In this document: positions 24,778-33,903 of the stretch, one piece after another
Layout: each line of letters begins with the position of its first letter
How positions within the stretch are numbered: position 1 is the stretch's first letter
Assembly (NCBI RefSeq): GCF_006715485.1
Contig: NZ_VFNH01000002.1
Span: 62,001-126,000, forward strand
Direction: 5' to 3'
Origin: Herbaspirillum sp. SJZ107
GTDB taxonomy: Bacteria; Pseudomonadota; Gammaproteobacteria; Burkholderiales; Burkholderiaceae_D
Length of the DNA stretch: 64,000 nucleotides
Program-made: the position numbers and the translations under genes
The notes under the pieces: model-generated
Seen by the model: the letters and a program-made list of their open reading frames with translations, nothing else
Told to the model about the DNA's origin: nothing
Database searches by the model: none

Positions 24778-25878
24778 TCAGCGCGCCATGCGGTAGCGTT
24801 CCAGCCAGTGCGCGTACGGCGCCGGCAGGACCCAGGTCGGCTTGTCCACGCCGAGTTCCTTGGCGGCCTGCAGCGGGTAGTGCGGATCGGCCAGGTGCGC
24901 GCGGCCGACCATCACCAGGTCCAGCTGCTCGTTGGCGACGGCATTTTCCGCCAGTTGCGGGCCGTCGAAGCCCCAGGCCGATGCGACCGGCAGGCCGGCT
25001 TCGTTGCGCACGCGCTTGGCGATGTCGCCCAGGAAGGCCGGACCCCAGGGGATGTTGGTCTCGGCGATGGTGAAGCCGACGCTGACGCTCAGCATGTCCA
25101 GGCCGCGCTCGCGCATCTGGCGCACCAGTTCGATCGATTCGGCCAGGGTTTCTTCGTCGTTGCCGTCGTATTCGAGGACGCCGAAACGGGCGGTCAGCGG
25201 CAGGTTCTTCGGCCACACTTCACGCACGGCTTCGAGGGTCTCGAGCAGGAAACGGCTACGGCCGGCCAGGTCGCCGCCGTACTGGTCGGTGCGCTTGTTG
25301 GAGTGCTTCGAGAAGAAGCTCTGGGCCAGGTAGCCGTGGGCAAAGTGCAGTTCCAGCCATTCGAAACCGGCGTCCAGCGCGCGCTTGGCGGCGGCCACGA
25401 AGTCGGCTTTCACGCGTGCGATGTCGTCCAGCGTCATCTCTTTCGGGACTTTCGGCAGGCCGTGGCCGTAGGCGATCGCCGAAGGGGCGATGGTGTCCCA
25501 GCCGTACGCGTCTTCCGACGGGATGTGGTCGTCGCCTTCCCACGGACGGTTGGCGCTGGCCTTGCGGCCGGCGTGGCCGATCTGGATGCCGGGAACGGCA
25601 CCGGCGGCCTTGATACGGGTGGCGATGTTGGCCATGCCTTCGACTTGGGCGTCGTTCCACAGGCCGGCGCAACCCGGGGTGATGCGGCCTTCCGGCGACA
25701 CGGCGGTCGCTTCGACGATCACCAGGCCGGCGCCGCCGCGGGCGATGCCGGCGTAGTGGACCTGGTGCCATTCGTTGACGAAGCCGTCGTTGGCGGAGTA
25801 CTGGCACATCGGCGGGACGGCGATACGGTTGCGGAGGGTGACGTCTTTGAGCTTGAAGGGGGTAAACAGGGCTGACAT
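24778..25878 (-). CDS. NADH:flavin oxidoreductase, Old Yellow Enzyme (NamA/XenA-like)
   Basis: Encodes 366 residues. Motifs parallel the enzyme at 18132: PMCQYSANDGFVNEWH with the active-site Cys, GIQIGHAGRKAS, LELHFAHGYLAQSFFSKHSN with the two substrate-binding His, and KRTDQYGGDLAGR. Predicted function is NADPH-dependent reduction of activated alkenes, quinones or nitroesters. It is convergent with the GH43 gene (12 bp between stops) and divergent from a LysR gene across 206 bp, so that regulator may control it. The two OYE proteins are paralogues but clearly different in sequence. Confidence 0.92.
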   Translation of the reverse strand: MSALFTPFKLKDVTLRNRIAVPPMCQYSANDGFVNEWHQVHYAGIARGGAGLVIVEATAVSPEGRITPGCAGLWNDAQVEGMANIATRIKAAGAVPGIQIGHAGRKASANRPWEGDDHIPSEDAYGWDTIAPSAIAYGHGLPKVPKEMTLDDIARVKADFVAAAKRALDAGFEWLELHFAHGYLAQSFFSKHSNKRTDQYGGDLAGRSRFLLETLEAVREVWPKNLPLTARFGVLEYDGNDEETLAESIELVRQMRERGLDMLSVSVGFTIAETNIPWGPAFLGDIAKRVRNEAGLPVASAWGFDGPQLAENAVANEQLDLVMVGRAHLADPHYPLQAAKELGVDKPTWVLPAPYAHWLERYRMAR

Positions 25879-26084
25879 GGAAGGTAACTGAGCTTTCGTA
25901 TTGAGGATTACAGGTCAAGCCGCGGTCTGCGCCGCGGCGGGCCGGTAAGTATAGAAGGATTGCGCCGAGCTTGCTGGCGAGGGCCAAAGAGCGCAATCCG
26001 GCGGCGTGTTCGATCCTGATAGCGTAGGGCGCGCCGCCGATAATGTAAACTAATGCCAGTTAATAGATTCCATAAAATCTGCTT

Positions 26085-26966
26085 ATGCTGAATCCACAAT
26101 GGCTGCGCAGCTTCATTGCACTCGTCGACACCGGCAGTTTTACGCGCGCGGCCGAGCGTCTCGCACTGACCCAGGCTGCGGTGAGCCAGCACATCGCCCA
26201 CCTCGAGGAAGCGCTCGGCCAGCTGCTGATCCGCCGTCCGCGCCAGATCGAACTGACGCCGGCGGGCAGGGCACTGCTCGACTACTGCGGCCAGCTGGAG
26301 GGGGCCGAACGCCAGCTGCACGCCCGCCTGAGCGATGCCGAGGCCGACGCCGGCGAAGTCAGCCTGATCACGCCGGGCAGCATCGGCCTGGCCCTGTATC
26401 CGATCCTGCTCGACCTGCAGCAGGCGCATCCGGGACTGGTGATCCGGCACCGCTTCGCGCCCGACCCGGAAGCACGCGACGCCGTGCTGCAGAGCAGCTA
26501 CGAGCTGGGCCTGGTGACCCTGAAACCCGACGATCCGCGGCTGGCGTTCGAACCCTTCATCGAGGAACCGCTGGAACTGATCGTGCCCGCCGGCGCGCAG
26601 GTGGCCGGCTGGGACGATTTATCTCGCCTGGGCTTCATCGGCCACCCCGACGGCCAGGCGATGGCCACGCGCCTGCTCAGCCGCTGGTTTCCCGGCAATC
26701 CGGGCGTGCGGGCGCTGCCGGTCCACGGCTTCATCAACCAGATCGGCCTGATCCTGGAACCGGTGGCGCGCGGCCTGGGTTTTACGGTGTTGCCGCGTCA
26801 TGCGCGGCTGGCGTTCGCGCGCCAGGAAGCGATCCGCGTCGTCGCCGGCGAGGCATCCGTCGTCGATCAGTTATGGCTGATTCACCGGGCCGAATGGCCG
26901 CTGTCGGCGCGCGCGCAGCGGGTGGTGGCGCAGATCCGGCAGGTCTGCACGGGCAACCGCGCCTGA
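26085..26966 (+). CDS. LysR-family transcriptional regulator
   Basis: Encodes 293 residues. The N-terminal winged helix (about 1-60, WLRSFIALVDTGSFTRAAER then LTQAAVSQHIAHLEEALGQ) and the substrate-binding type effector domain (about 90-290) are typical. The effector is unknown. It is divergent from the ene-reductase at 24778-25878. LysR proteins commonly regulate the divergent neighbour, so control of that enzyme is a reasonable inference. The ATG at 26085 has little ribosome-site sequence upstream, but no better start exists. Confidence 0.9.
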   Translation: MLNPQWLRSFIALVDTGSFTRAAERLALTQAAVSQHIAHLEEALGQLLIRRPRQIELTPAGRALLDYCGQLEGAERQLHARLSDAEADAGEVSLITPGSIGLALYPILLDLQQAHPGLVIRHRFAPDPEARDAVLQSSYELGLVTLKPDDPRLAFEPFIEEPLELIVPAGAQVAGWDDLSRLGFIGHPDGQAMATRLLSRWFPGNPGVRALPVHGFINQIGLILEPVARGLGFTVLPRHARLAFARQEAIRVVAGEASVVDQLWLIHRAEWPLSARAQRVVAQIRQVCTGNRA

Positions 26967-26987
26967 CGCGGGCGCGGCTGGGCGGCC

Positions 26988-29285
26988 TTACGCAGCCATG
27001 CCGGCCACGGACAGGCGCTGTTGTGTCAAAGCGATCAGGGCATGCATGTCGTCCGTCATGGCGATCCATGACGTCCGCCTGACAAGCTCGCGCATCTTGT
27101 GCGCCAGCGCGTCCTGCTCCGCCTGCGAGGATGCGAGCGCAGCCTCGCAGGCGGCGATGAATGCGTGCTCATCGCGGGCCACTGCCACGACCTCGCCGTA
27201 CAGCGCCCCCATGTCGCGGATCGCCGTGCTGACCACGGGCCGTTCTGCCGCCATGTATTCCAGGACATTGGCCGGATTGGCCGGCGGCTGCGAGGGATCC
27301 GTCAGGTAGGGCATCAGGCAGACATCCCATCCGACCAGGAACTGCGGCCAGGCCTGGTAGGTGTGCGGTCCCGGATAATGGATATTGGCGCGTTGCGGCA
27401 GGCTGGCTTCCGTACGGTGCACGACAGGACCGACCAGCACGATCTGCCATTCCGGATGCGCATCCGCGACGGCGGCAATCAGGTCGCCGTCGATATGCTC
27501 GTCGAGCGTGCCGTAGAAGCCCAGGCGCGGGCCGCCGATCGCCGCCTGCAGGGGGTGGCCGTTGCTGCGGTCCAGCGCCGGCTCGAAATGGAGCGTGTCG
27601 ACGCTGTTGGCGAAATAATGGACTTGTTGATGCTTCCTGGCCTTGGTGTCGCGCAGGCCGGGACTGCCGGTGAACACGAGGTCGGCGGCAGCCAGCACGG
27701 CCGCTTCGCGCTCGGGCCAATGCTGCGCGCTATTGCCCGACGCGGCAGGATCGGTCATGGCGTCGTACACGACCAGGCCCGGGTCCAGCGCTTTCGCCAG
27801 CGGCAGCGCCATCGGCGTCGTCAGCCAGACGATGGGGTGCGCGTGCTGCTTGACCAGGTCGAGCACGAAGGGCTCGGCCAGTGCCCACGAGACCTCGCCG
27901 GTACCTGACGTATGGTGCCGGTAGACGCTGACCCGCGGTGCCGGATGGCTGATCTCCGTATAGTCGATGGCGGCGCCGGCAACCGGTTCCTCGATGTAAA
28001 CGACGTTGTAATGACGCGCGATATTGCCGAGTATGTGGCGCGGCCGCGTGTTGGCGCCGTGCCAGCGGAGGTGGGACAACACCACGATGGTGGGCATCGC
28101 CGCTGCATCCGAAAAGTGTTCGGTCAGCGCCTGCGCCTGCCGTAATCCCTGGGCGTAGGCCGGCGCCAGGACGCGCGCCTGCGGATCGTCCGCTTGCGCC
28201 ACCACGTCCCACATGCCGCTGTGATGCCAGTAGTCCGGATTGACCCAGTCCGGCCGGTCGATGCCCGGGTACAGGCAAATCCCGGCAATGTCGGCGCCGC
28301 GGTGGCGCGCCATCATGGCCTGTTCGGCGACTTCGCGTATCCAGATGCCGCGGCCGCTGCCGACATGGCCGGTTTCCGCGAGCAGCACGGGGCGGCCATA
28401 CCGTTCATGTACCTCCACCAGCATCTGGTACAGCGGCTTGCGGCGCGCATCGTCGAGATGCCACCACAGCCGGTGGCCGGTGGCGGCTTCCCACTGGTTC
28501 GTATCGTAGTAATTCACGCCCATCAAATCCAGATAGCGCGGCGCGCCGCCGAGTTCCGGATCGCGGCGGCCGGCCAGCATGTCGAAGGCTTCGAACTGCG
28601 CTTCGCGCATGGCCTCGGCATGCAGGTGGGAGGCGGGATCGTTGTCGTGGGCGATGATGTGCACCAGCGGGTCGCAATGCAGCATGCGGGCGCCCGGGAT
28701 GATGTCCCAGATGGCGTCGCAGCCGGCGATGGCCGCCTTCACCAATTGCCGCTTGGCATCGCGCCTGGCGTGCTCGTATGCCATGTTCGAGTGGCGGAAC
28801 ATGCCCACCGACATGCCCCAGCTGGTGAAAGAAATTTCGTTCACCGGCGAGAACACCGGGGCGGGACCGCCGAAGGGTTTCAGGAATTCGGCCACCGCGC
28901 GGCAATAGCGTACGAAGCGCGGCACGAATTCATCGCCATAGACATCCAGGTCCTCGGGCCAGCCATAGTGCAGCAGGGTCCAGCAGATCTGGATGCCCAG
29001 TTCCTGCGCCGCCTGCACCCGGGCTTCGATGATGGAAAAATCGAATTGGCCATCCTGTTCGACCAGGCGCCATCCAATCGATTCGCGGACCGTACGGATG
29101 CCGAACTGTTTCAGGAGCCGGTAATCTTCCAGGGCGCGCTGCTGATGGCCGTTGGCATTGTTCATGTCCAGACGGATGCTGTCATGGTTGATATGGTCGG
29201 CACCTTCGTAGCCAGACTGCCAGTAAGTCAAAAACGGTCCTGCGTTCGACATATGAACCCTGAATGATTGAGAAGTGCTGGTCAT
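26988..29285 (-). CDS. Fusion of a clan GH-A glycosidase-like domain with a glycosyltransferase
   Basis: Encodes 765 residues with no signal peptide. Residues about 1-385 look like a TIM-barrel glycosidase of clan GH-A: FGIRTVRESIGWRLVE, FSPVNEISFTSWG with the acid/base Asn-Glu pair, and VLLAETGHVGSG with a candidate nucleophile Glu. Residues about 390-745 look like a GT-B glycosyltransferase related to GT4/TuaH types: VVLSHLRWHGANTRPRHIL, RLGFYGTLDEHIDGDLIAAV, and PANPANVLEYMAAERPVVST as the donor-binding region. A hydrolase and a transferase in one cytoplasmic chain suggest a role in polysaccharide or glycoconjugate synthesis. The gene is isolated, convergent with the LysR gene, and its substrate is unknown. 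Confidence 0.75.
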   Translation of the reverse strand: MTSTSQSFRVHMSNAGPFLTYWQSGYEGADHINHDSIRLDMNNANGHQQRALEDYRLLKQFGIRTVRESIGWRLVEQDGQFDFSIIEARVQAAQELGIQICWTLLHYGWPEDLDVYGDEFVPRFVRYCRAVAEFLKPFGGPAPVFSPVNEISFTSWGMSVGMFRHSNMAYEHARRDAKRQLVKAAIAGCDAIWDIIPGARMLHCDPLVHIIAHDNDPASHLHAEAMREAQFEAFDMLAGRRDPELGGAPRYLDLMGVNYYDTNQWEAATGHRLWWHLDDARRKPLYQMLVEVHERYGRPVLLAETGHVGSGRGIWIREVAEQAMMARHRGADIAGICLYPGIDRPDWVNPDYWHHSGMWDVVAQADDPQARVLAPAYAQGLRQAQALTEHFSDAAAMPTIVVLSHLRWHGANTRPRHILGNIARHYNVVYIEEPVAGAAIDYTEISHPAPRVSVYRHHTSGTGEVSWALAEPFVLDLVKQHAHPIVWLTTPMALPLAKALDPGLVVYDAMTDPAASGNSAQHWPEREAAVLAAADLVFTGSPGLRDTKARKHQQVHYFANSVDTLHFEPALDRSNGHPLQAAIGGPRLGFYGTLDEHIDGDLIAAVADAHPEWQIVLVGPVVHRTEASLPQRANIHYPGPHTYQAWPQFLVGWDVCLMPYLTDPSQPPANPANVLEYMAAERPVVSTAIRDMGALYGEVVAVARDEHAFIAACEAALASSQAEQDALAHKMRELVRRTSWIAMTDDMHALIALTQQRLSVAGMAA

Positions 29286-29357
29286 GGTGACGCCGGGCCG
29301 GTGTCTGCCGCTGTACGTGGAATCACTTGACGAGCGTTAAGGCTAAGGGAGTAGCAC

Positions 29358-29921
29358 TCAGCCGATGAAAATCAGGATCGCGCGCTGATGGCGTGCTGCA
29401 TTTTCCATGAAATCCTGCAGTTCGCCGAAGTAATGCAGGCAGTAATCGAGCTCTTCTTCTCCGCGGTCCCAGATATTCGGATAGATATCCAGCTTCTGCA
29501 TCGCTTCCGGGTCGAAACGCTCGCGCAGGGTATCGGCAGTCAGTGCGGCCAGCGCGTGGTGGATGGCCTCAACCTCGTCCTTGCGCAACAGGCGTGGTGC
29601 CGGCTCCGACGTGTCATCCTCGTCGCCCAGCAGGACCCCGCCCTCCAGCAGGAAGTTGTACGGCGCCTCGCCACCCCAAGCGGTGCCGGTCAGCAGGTAG
29701 TGGATGCCGTGCCACGCCTTGTCCAGGTCCGTCTCGGCGACGTCCCCCTCGTCCAGTTGCAAGCTTGCCGCTTCATTGGTGGATACACCGGCGTTTGCCA
29801 TGGTTTCTTCGGCCCACTCGGGATCGTCATAGGCAAGCACTTTCCAGGCAAGTGGCGGGTTGGCGATGATCGCATCGGCGTGCTGTTCGCCGATGCTGTA
29901 GAGGGTCAGGGTCATGCCCAT
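29358..29921 (-). CDS. DUF1877 (YfbM-like) family protein
   Basis: Encodes 187 residues starting at MGMTLTLYSIGEQHADAI, chosen because AAGGAAAACACA precedes this ATG on the minus strand. A longer in-frame form would start inside the terminator hairpin. The MGM opening, the central AWHGIHYLLTGTAWGG and the C-terminal LDYCLHYFGELQDFM are characteristic of DUF1877, a cytosolic family of unknown function with E. coli YfbM as a member. It lies downstream of the S46 peptidase, separated by a hairpin, leaving under 40 bp for its own promoter. Confidence 0.85.
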   Translation of the reverse strand: MGMTLTLYSIGEQHADAIIANPPLAWKVLAYDDPEWAEETMANAGVSTNEAASLQLDEGDVAETDLDKAWHGIHYLLTGTAWGGEAPYNFLLEGGVLLGDEDDTSEPAPRLLRKDEVEAIHHALAALTADTLRERFDPEAMQKLDIYPNIWDRGEEELDYCLHYFGELQDFMENAARHQRAILIFIG

Positions 29922-29957
29922 TGTGTTTTCCTTGGTTGAGCGGCACAGCGGCTTAAT

Positions 29958-29993
29958 GGAAAAAAGCCACGTCCTTGCGGACGTGGCTTTTTC
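29958..29993 (-). terminator. Terminator after the S46 peptidase gene
   Basis: GCCACGTCC (29966-29974) and GGACGTGGC (29979-29987) form a perfect 9-bp stem with a TTGC loop, flanked by A-runs and T-runs on both sides. It is functional in form on both strands and lies 25 bp after the minus-strand peptidase stop. Confidence 0.85.
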
Positions 29994-30016
29994 GATCATA
30001 CAACGAAAGTGTTCAA

Positions 30017-32176
30017 TTACAGCGCATGCATTTCCTTCAGCAGGTTATCGGCATGGTCGACCTTCTCCATGTTCCACAGGATATAGCGGATATCGACCTG
30101 GATATCGCGCGTGGCCGCCTTGTTGAAATCCCAGTCCGAAATGATCGAATCCAGGGTGCCGTCGAAGGCCAGGCCGATCAGTTCGCCCTTCGCGTTCAGC
30201 GCCGCCGAACCTGAGTTGCCGCCGGTAATGTCCAGTGTCGCCAGGTAGTCGACCGGCACGGTCTTCAGTTTGGGATCGGCGTAGCGGCCGAAGTCCCTGG
30301 CGCGAATCGCCGCCAGCTGCTTTTCCGGCGCGTTGAATTCGCCTTCGCCGGTGTGCTTGGCGACCACGCCTTTGACGGTGGTGAACGCGGTCCAGGAACC
30401 GGTGCCGTCGGCGCCGTAGTCGCGGCCCTTGATGTTGCCGAAGGTGACGCGCAGGGTCGAGTTGGCGTCCGGGTAGACGGCCTGGCCTTTGCTGTTCATG
30501 TAGGCAATTTTCGCCTTCATGTAGCTTGCATAGGCTTTCTGGATATTACCGCCGAGCTCTTCCTCTTGCGCTTCTTCCTTGCGGTCGGCGTCGTACAGGG
30601 CGACGGCCGCCTTGATGAAGCTGTCGTTGCTGGCCTGGAACTCCGCCGGCGACTTGCCCAGCCACGCGGTACGGACGTCCTTGTTCTGCAGCTGGGAACC
30701 GGCGTAGATCCTGTCCAGCGCGGCCTTCAGTGCGGCCTCATCCATGCCCGGCTTGATGCCGAGCGCGTTGTCGAATGCGACGTTGTGCTCGCTTGCCGGC
30801 TGGGCGCTGTATTGTTTGAGGAAGTTCAGCACCAGCGCCTTGTCGACGGCTTCGACGTAGGTCCGGTCCTGGCCGGTGACGGCGGCGTTCAGGCGCGGCA
30901 GGTCGCGCTCCTGGTAGCCCGACTTGCGCTCGACATCCGGCTTGGTGCGCTCGTTGGCCAGGCGGTACAGCGTGCGTGCCGAGTTCAGGAAGCGCGGGGT
31001 CGAGTAGCTCAGGAAGAAGTCGCGCTTGGTAGCGGCATCGCGCTCGGCGATCAGCTTTTCGACGGCGTCGATGTCGGCGCCGAATTCGGCCTTGCGCGCG
31101 GCGTTGCCATTGACCCAGGCTTTCAGCGCATTGTGCTCGGCGGTCTTGCGCGCCAGGATGTCGCTGCCTTCGTAGCTGGCGATCATGCCCTTGCGGTTTT
31201 TGTAGTAATTGTTGACGCTGGCGATCTGGCCCGCGTATTTCAGCCGGGCGGCGGCGTCGTTTTTGGTCTCGCGGTCGATCACGGCCAGGGTCTCGCCCGA
31301 GGCTTTCACGAAGGCCGGGTAGTTCCAGTCGAAGGTGAACGCGACTTCCGACGGCAGGCGGTGGCGGTTGGTGCGGCCCGGGTAGCCCAGCGCCATGATG
31401 AAGTCGCCTTCCTTGACGCCTTCCCTAGCGATCTTCAGCACGTGCTTCGGCTGGTAGGGGACGTTGTCCTTCGAGAAATCGGCGGCCTTGCCGTCGCGGC
31501 TCACGTAGGCGCGATAAAAGCCGTAGTCGCCGGTGTGGCGCGGCCACATCCAGTTGTCGGTGTCGCCGCCGAATTTACCGACGCCGGACGGCGGCGCGTG
31601 CACCAGGCGCACGTCGCGGATTTCCAGCTGCTTGATGCGGTAGAACTCGAGGCCGCCGTAGAAGCTGGCCACGGTGCAGCGGTAGCCGGCGTCCTTCTCG
31701 CACTCGGCCACCAGCGCCTTCTGGTTCTTTTCCATCGCTTCCACGCGCGCCTTGCCCGTCAGTTTCGCCACGTCCGCGGTGACGATCCGGTTGCTGACGT
31801 TCTCGACCGCCTCGGTCACGAAGATGCGGCTGCCCGGCGCGGCCGGCAGTTCTTCGGCCAGGGTCTTGGCCAGGAAGCCGCCCGCCAGCAGGTCGCGCTG
31901 CGGCGTCGAGTTGACGGCGACGCTGTTGTACACGCAGTGGTGGTTGGTGATGACCAGGCCTTGCGGCGAGACGAAGGACGCCGAGCAGCCGCCCAGGCTC
32001 ACCACCGCGCCCATCGGGAATTCGGTCAGTTTGGTCAGGCTCGCCGGATCGAGTTTCAGGCCGGCGGCTTTGAGTTGCTTGGCTACTTGTGGCAGCTGCT
32101 GCGGCATCCACATGCCTTCGTCCGCTTGTGCGGCGAAGCTGGTGAGGATGGCGAGCGAAAGAAGCGATTTTTTCAT
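30017..32176 (-). CDS. S46-family dipeptidyl-peptidase (DPP7/DPP11 type)
   Basis: Encodes 719 residues with a short signal peptide (MKKSLLSLAILTSFAAQA). The chymotrypsin-like triad is visible: VITNHHCVYN (His near residue 80), GDTDNWMWPRHTGDY (Asp near 215) and TGGNSGSAALN (Ser near 645), with an inserted helical domain between. The mature N-terminus begins DEGMWMP as in family members. S46 enzymes remove dipeptides from oligopeptides in the periplasm. The LAFDGT stretch after the Ser has Gly where DPP11 has the Arg that selects acidic residues, so hydrophobic (DPP7-like) preference is inferred. It is monocistronic or runs into DUF1877. Confidence 0.92.
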   Translation of the reverse strand: MKKSLLSLAILTSFAAQADEGMWMPQQLPQVAKQLKAAGLKLDPASLTKLTEFPMGAVVSLGGCSASFVSPQGLVITNHHCVYNSVAVNSTPQRDLLAGGFLAKTLAEELPAAPGSRIFVTEAVENVSNRIVTADVAKLTGKARVEAMEKNQKALVAECEKDAGYRCTVASFYGGLEFYRIKQLEIRDVRLVHAPPSGVGKFGGDTDNWMWPRHTGDYGFYRAYVSRDGKAADFSKDNVPYQPKHVLKIAREGVKEGDFIMALGYPGRTNRHRLPSEVAFTFDWNYPAFVKASGETLAVIDRETKNDAAARLKYAGQIASVNNYYKNRKGMIASYEGSDILARKTAEHNALKAWVNGNAARKAEFGADIDAVEKLIAERDAATKRDFFLSYSTPRFLNSARTLYRLANERTKPDVERKSGYQERDLPRLNAAVTGQDRTYVEAVDKALVLNFLKQYSAQPASEHNVAFDNALGIKPGMDEAALKAALDRIYAGSQLQNKDVRTAWLGKSPAEFQASNDSFIKAAVALYDADRKEEAQEEELGGNIQKAYASYMKAKIAYMNSKGQAVYPDANSTLRVTFGNIKGRDYGADGTGSWTAFTTVKGVVAKHTGEGEFNAPEKQLAAIRARDFGRYADPKLKTVPVDYLATLDITGGNSGSAALNAKGELIGLAFDGTLDSIISDWDFNKAATRDIQVDIRYILWNMEKVDHADNLLKEMHAL

Positions 32177-32284
32177 GGCGTCCGTGTCTTATGGGATGTG
32201 ATCTTTTGGCTCGGAAAGAGCCGCCACAGTATCCATAAAGCGATGGACGAACGTCAACCGTTACTTTTCGTGATTTTTACGGGC

Positions 32285-33562
32285 TTACAGCTGCGCGCCG
32301 ACCAGCGCGGCGATTTCGCCGGACAGCTTGTCGGTCCACGGACGGTTCTCCCATTGCTGCAGCGTGACCGGGCGCGCGCGCTTCCAGTCGTCGTCGAACA
32401 CGGCTTCCTGCTGCTTGGCGAAGTCGGGGTCGAGCACGTTCAGGTTGGCCTCGTCGTTCAGGCTGAACGAACGGTTGTCGAAGTTGGTCGAGCCGACCGA
32501 CACCAGCAGCGAATCGACGGTCAGCGATTTCACGTGATACATGGTCGGCTGGTACTCGGCAATCTTGATGCCGGCCTTCAACAGGTCGCCCCAGCGCTCG
32601 CGCGAGGCGGCGCGTACGACGTCGGAATCGATGATTTTTCCGGGCGTGATGATGCGCACCTCGACCCCGCGCCTGGCGGCGGCGACCAGCGCCTGCACGG
32701 TCAGGTCGTCCGGCACGAAATAGGCATTCGACAGGTGGATCGTGTGGCGCGCGGCGGTGATCGCCATCAGGTACATCAGGTGCATGCTTTCGCTGCCGCC
32801 GGTGGGCGAGCTGGAGAACATCTGGGCCGCCATCGAACCCTGCGGCGGCAGCGCCGGGTAGTAATCCGGGCCGTCGAGCACGACGCCGGTGGCCTTGGTC
32901 CAGTTGTCGCCGAACACGGCCTGCATTTGCCCGACGACTGGGCCTTCCACACGGAAATGGGTGTCACGCCAGTGATCTTCGTCCTGGCCGTTGCCGCGCC
33001 ATTTGTCGGCGATACCGACGCCGCCGGTAAAGCCGACGCGGCCGTCGGTGATCAAGAGCTTGCGGTGGGTGCGGTTGTTCAGGCGCGTCAGCTTCCACCA
33101 GACCGGCTTGTGGTAACGGTGCAGTTCCACGCCGGCCTTGCGCATTTCTTCCATCGAGGCGTCGTCGATCTTGATGCTGCCGATCCAGTCGAGCAGTACG
33201 TGTACTTTGACGCCGGCGCGCGCGCGTTCGGCCAGGGCATCGGTGAATTCCTTGCCGATGCTGCCGGACCAGTAGATATAGGTTTCGAAATTGATCGAGT
33301 GCTGGGCTTCGCGGATCGCCTTCAGCATGGACGGGAAGATCTGGTCGCCGTTGAGCAGTACTTCGGCCTTGTTGCCCTCGATGATGGGCGGTCCCAGCAG
33401 CACGCCGAGCGAGCGCCGGAACTGGGGATCGTTGGTGTCGTACTGGCGCGTCAGCTGGGTATCGATCTTCTTTTCGCTCGGCATGAAATTCAGCACGAGC
33501 AGGCCCGCGACGAGGGTGGCCACGATGGAAATCAGGGATACGATGGGTCTCTTGACGCGCAT
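32285..33562 (-). CDS. Cardiolipin synthase-like phospholipase D family protein
   Basis: Encodes 425 residues with one N-terminal membrane segment (about 5-27). It has two HKD phosphodiesterase motifs: THRKLLITDGRVGFTGG (His166, Lys168, Asp173) and YHVKSLTVDSLLVSVGSTNF (His343, Lys345, Asp350). This layout is that of bacterial cardiolipin synthases of the ClsB/YbhO or plain Cls type, which join phosphatidylglycerol with another phospholipid. It shares the minus strand with the GlsB-type gene upstream, but a terminator hairpin separates them. Which Cls subtype it is cannot be fixed by eye. Confidence 0.87.
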   Translation of the reverse strand: MRVKRPIVSLISIVATLVAGLLVLNFMPSEKKIDTQLTRQYDTNDPQFRRSLGVLLGPPIIEGNKAEVLLNGDQIFPSMLKAIREAQHSINFETYIYWSGSIGKEFTDALAERARAGVKVHVLLDWIGSIKIDDASMEEMRKAGVELHRYHKPVWWKLTRLNNRTHRKLLITDGRVGFTGGVGIADKWRGNGQDEDHWRDTHFRVEGPVVGQMQAVFGDNWTKATGVVLDGPDYYPALPPQGSMAAQMFSSSPTGGSESMHLMYLMAITAARHTIHLSNAYFVPDDLTVQALVAAARRGVEVRIITPGKIIDSDVVRAASRERWGDLLKAGIKIAEYQPTMYHVKSLTVDSLLVSVGSTNFDNRSFSLNDEANLNVLDPDFAKQQEAVFDDDWKRARPVTLQQWENRPWTDKLSGEIAALVGAQL

Positions 33563-33583
33563 AAATATTTTGGGTGTAGACGT

Positions 33584-33615
33584 AAAAAAACCAACGCTGG
33601 GTGAGCGTTGGTTTT
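33584..33615 (-). terminator. Terminator between the GlsB-type and cardiolipin synthase genes
   Basis: CCAACGCT (33591-33598) and AGCGTTGG (33604-33611) pair around a GGGTG loop, with seven A on the left (T-run on the minus strand) and TTTT on the right. It ends the GlsB-type transcript. Confidence 0.8.
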
Positions 33616-33633
33616 CAGGGGTGCTGCATAGGA

Positions 33634-33903
33634 TTAGCGAACGCGGCCGCGACGCAGCAGGTTCACGATGGCCAGCAGGATGACTGCGCCCAGGAACGAG
33701 ACCAGCAGCGAGGACACGCTGAAGTCATCGGAATTGATGGTGCCCGAGCCGAACAGCGGCGAAAGCAGCCAGCCGCCCAGGAAGGCGCCGACGATACCGA
33801 CCACGACATTAAGAATCATGCCTTGTTCAGCGTCCGTTTTCATGACCATGCTGGCGAGCCAGCCGAGAATACCACCCACGACGATCCAGATAATGAACAA
33901 CAT
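33634..33903 (-). CDS. GlsB/YeaQ/YmgE-family stress membrane protein
   Basis: Encodes 89 residues with three hydrophobic segments (about 1-17, 28-48 and 62-80). The signature GGILGWLASMVMKTD followed by VGIVGAFLGGWLL is typical of the transglycosylase-associated protein family. These small inner-membrane proteins are induced by stress in several bacteria, and their biochemical function is unknown. A GAGGAGG-type ribosome site precedes the ATG on the minus strand. The neighbouring divergent glycine-zipper protein also looks stress related. Confidence 0.88.
   Translation of the reverse strand: MLFIIWIVVGGILGWLASMVMKTDAEQGMILNVVVGIVGAFLGGWLLSPLFGSGTINSDDFSVSSLLVSFLGAVILLAIVNLLRRGRVR

Noticed and set aside
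30353..33604. Open frame of about 1080 codons on the plus strand
   Set aside because: Antisense to the S46 peptidase and cardiolipin synthase genes, both with clear catalytic motifs. The encoded sequence has no recognisable fold.
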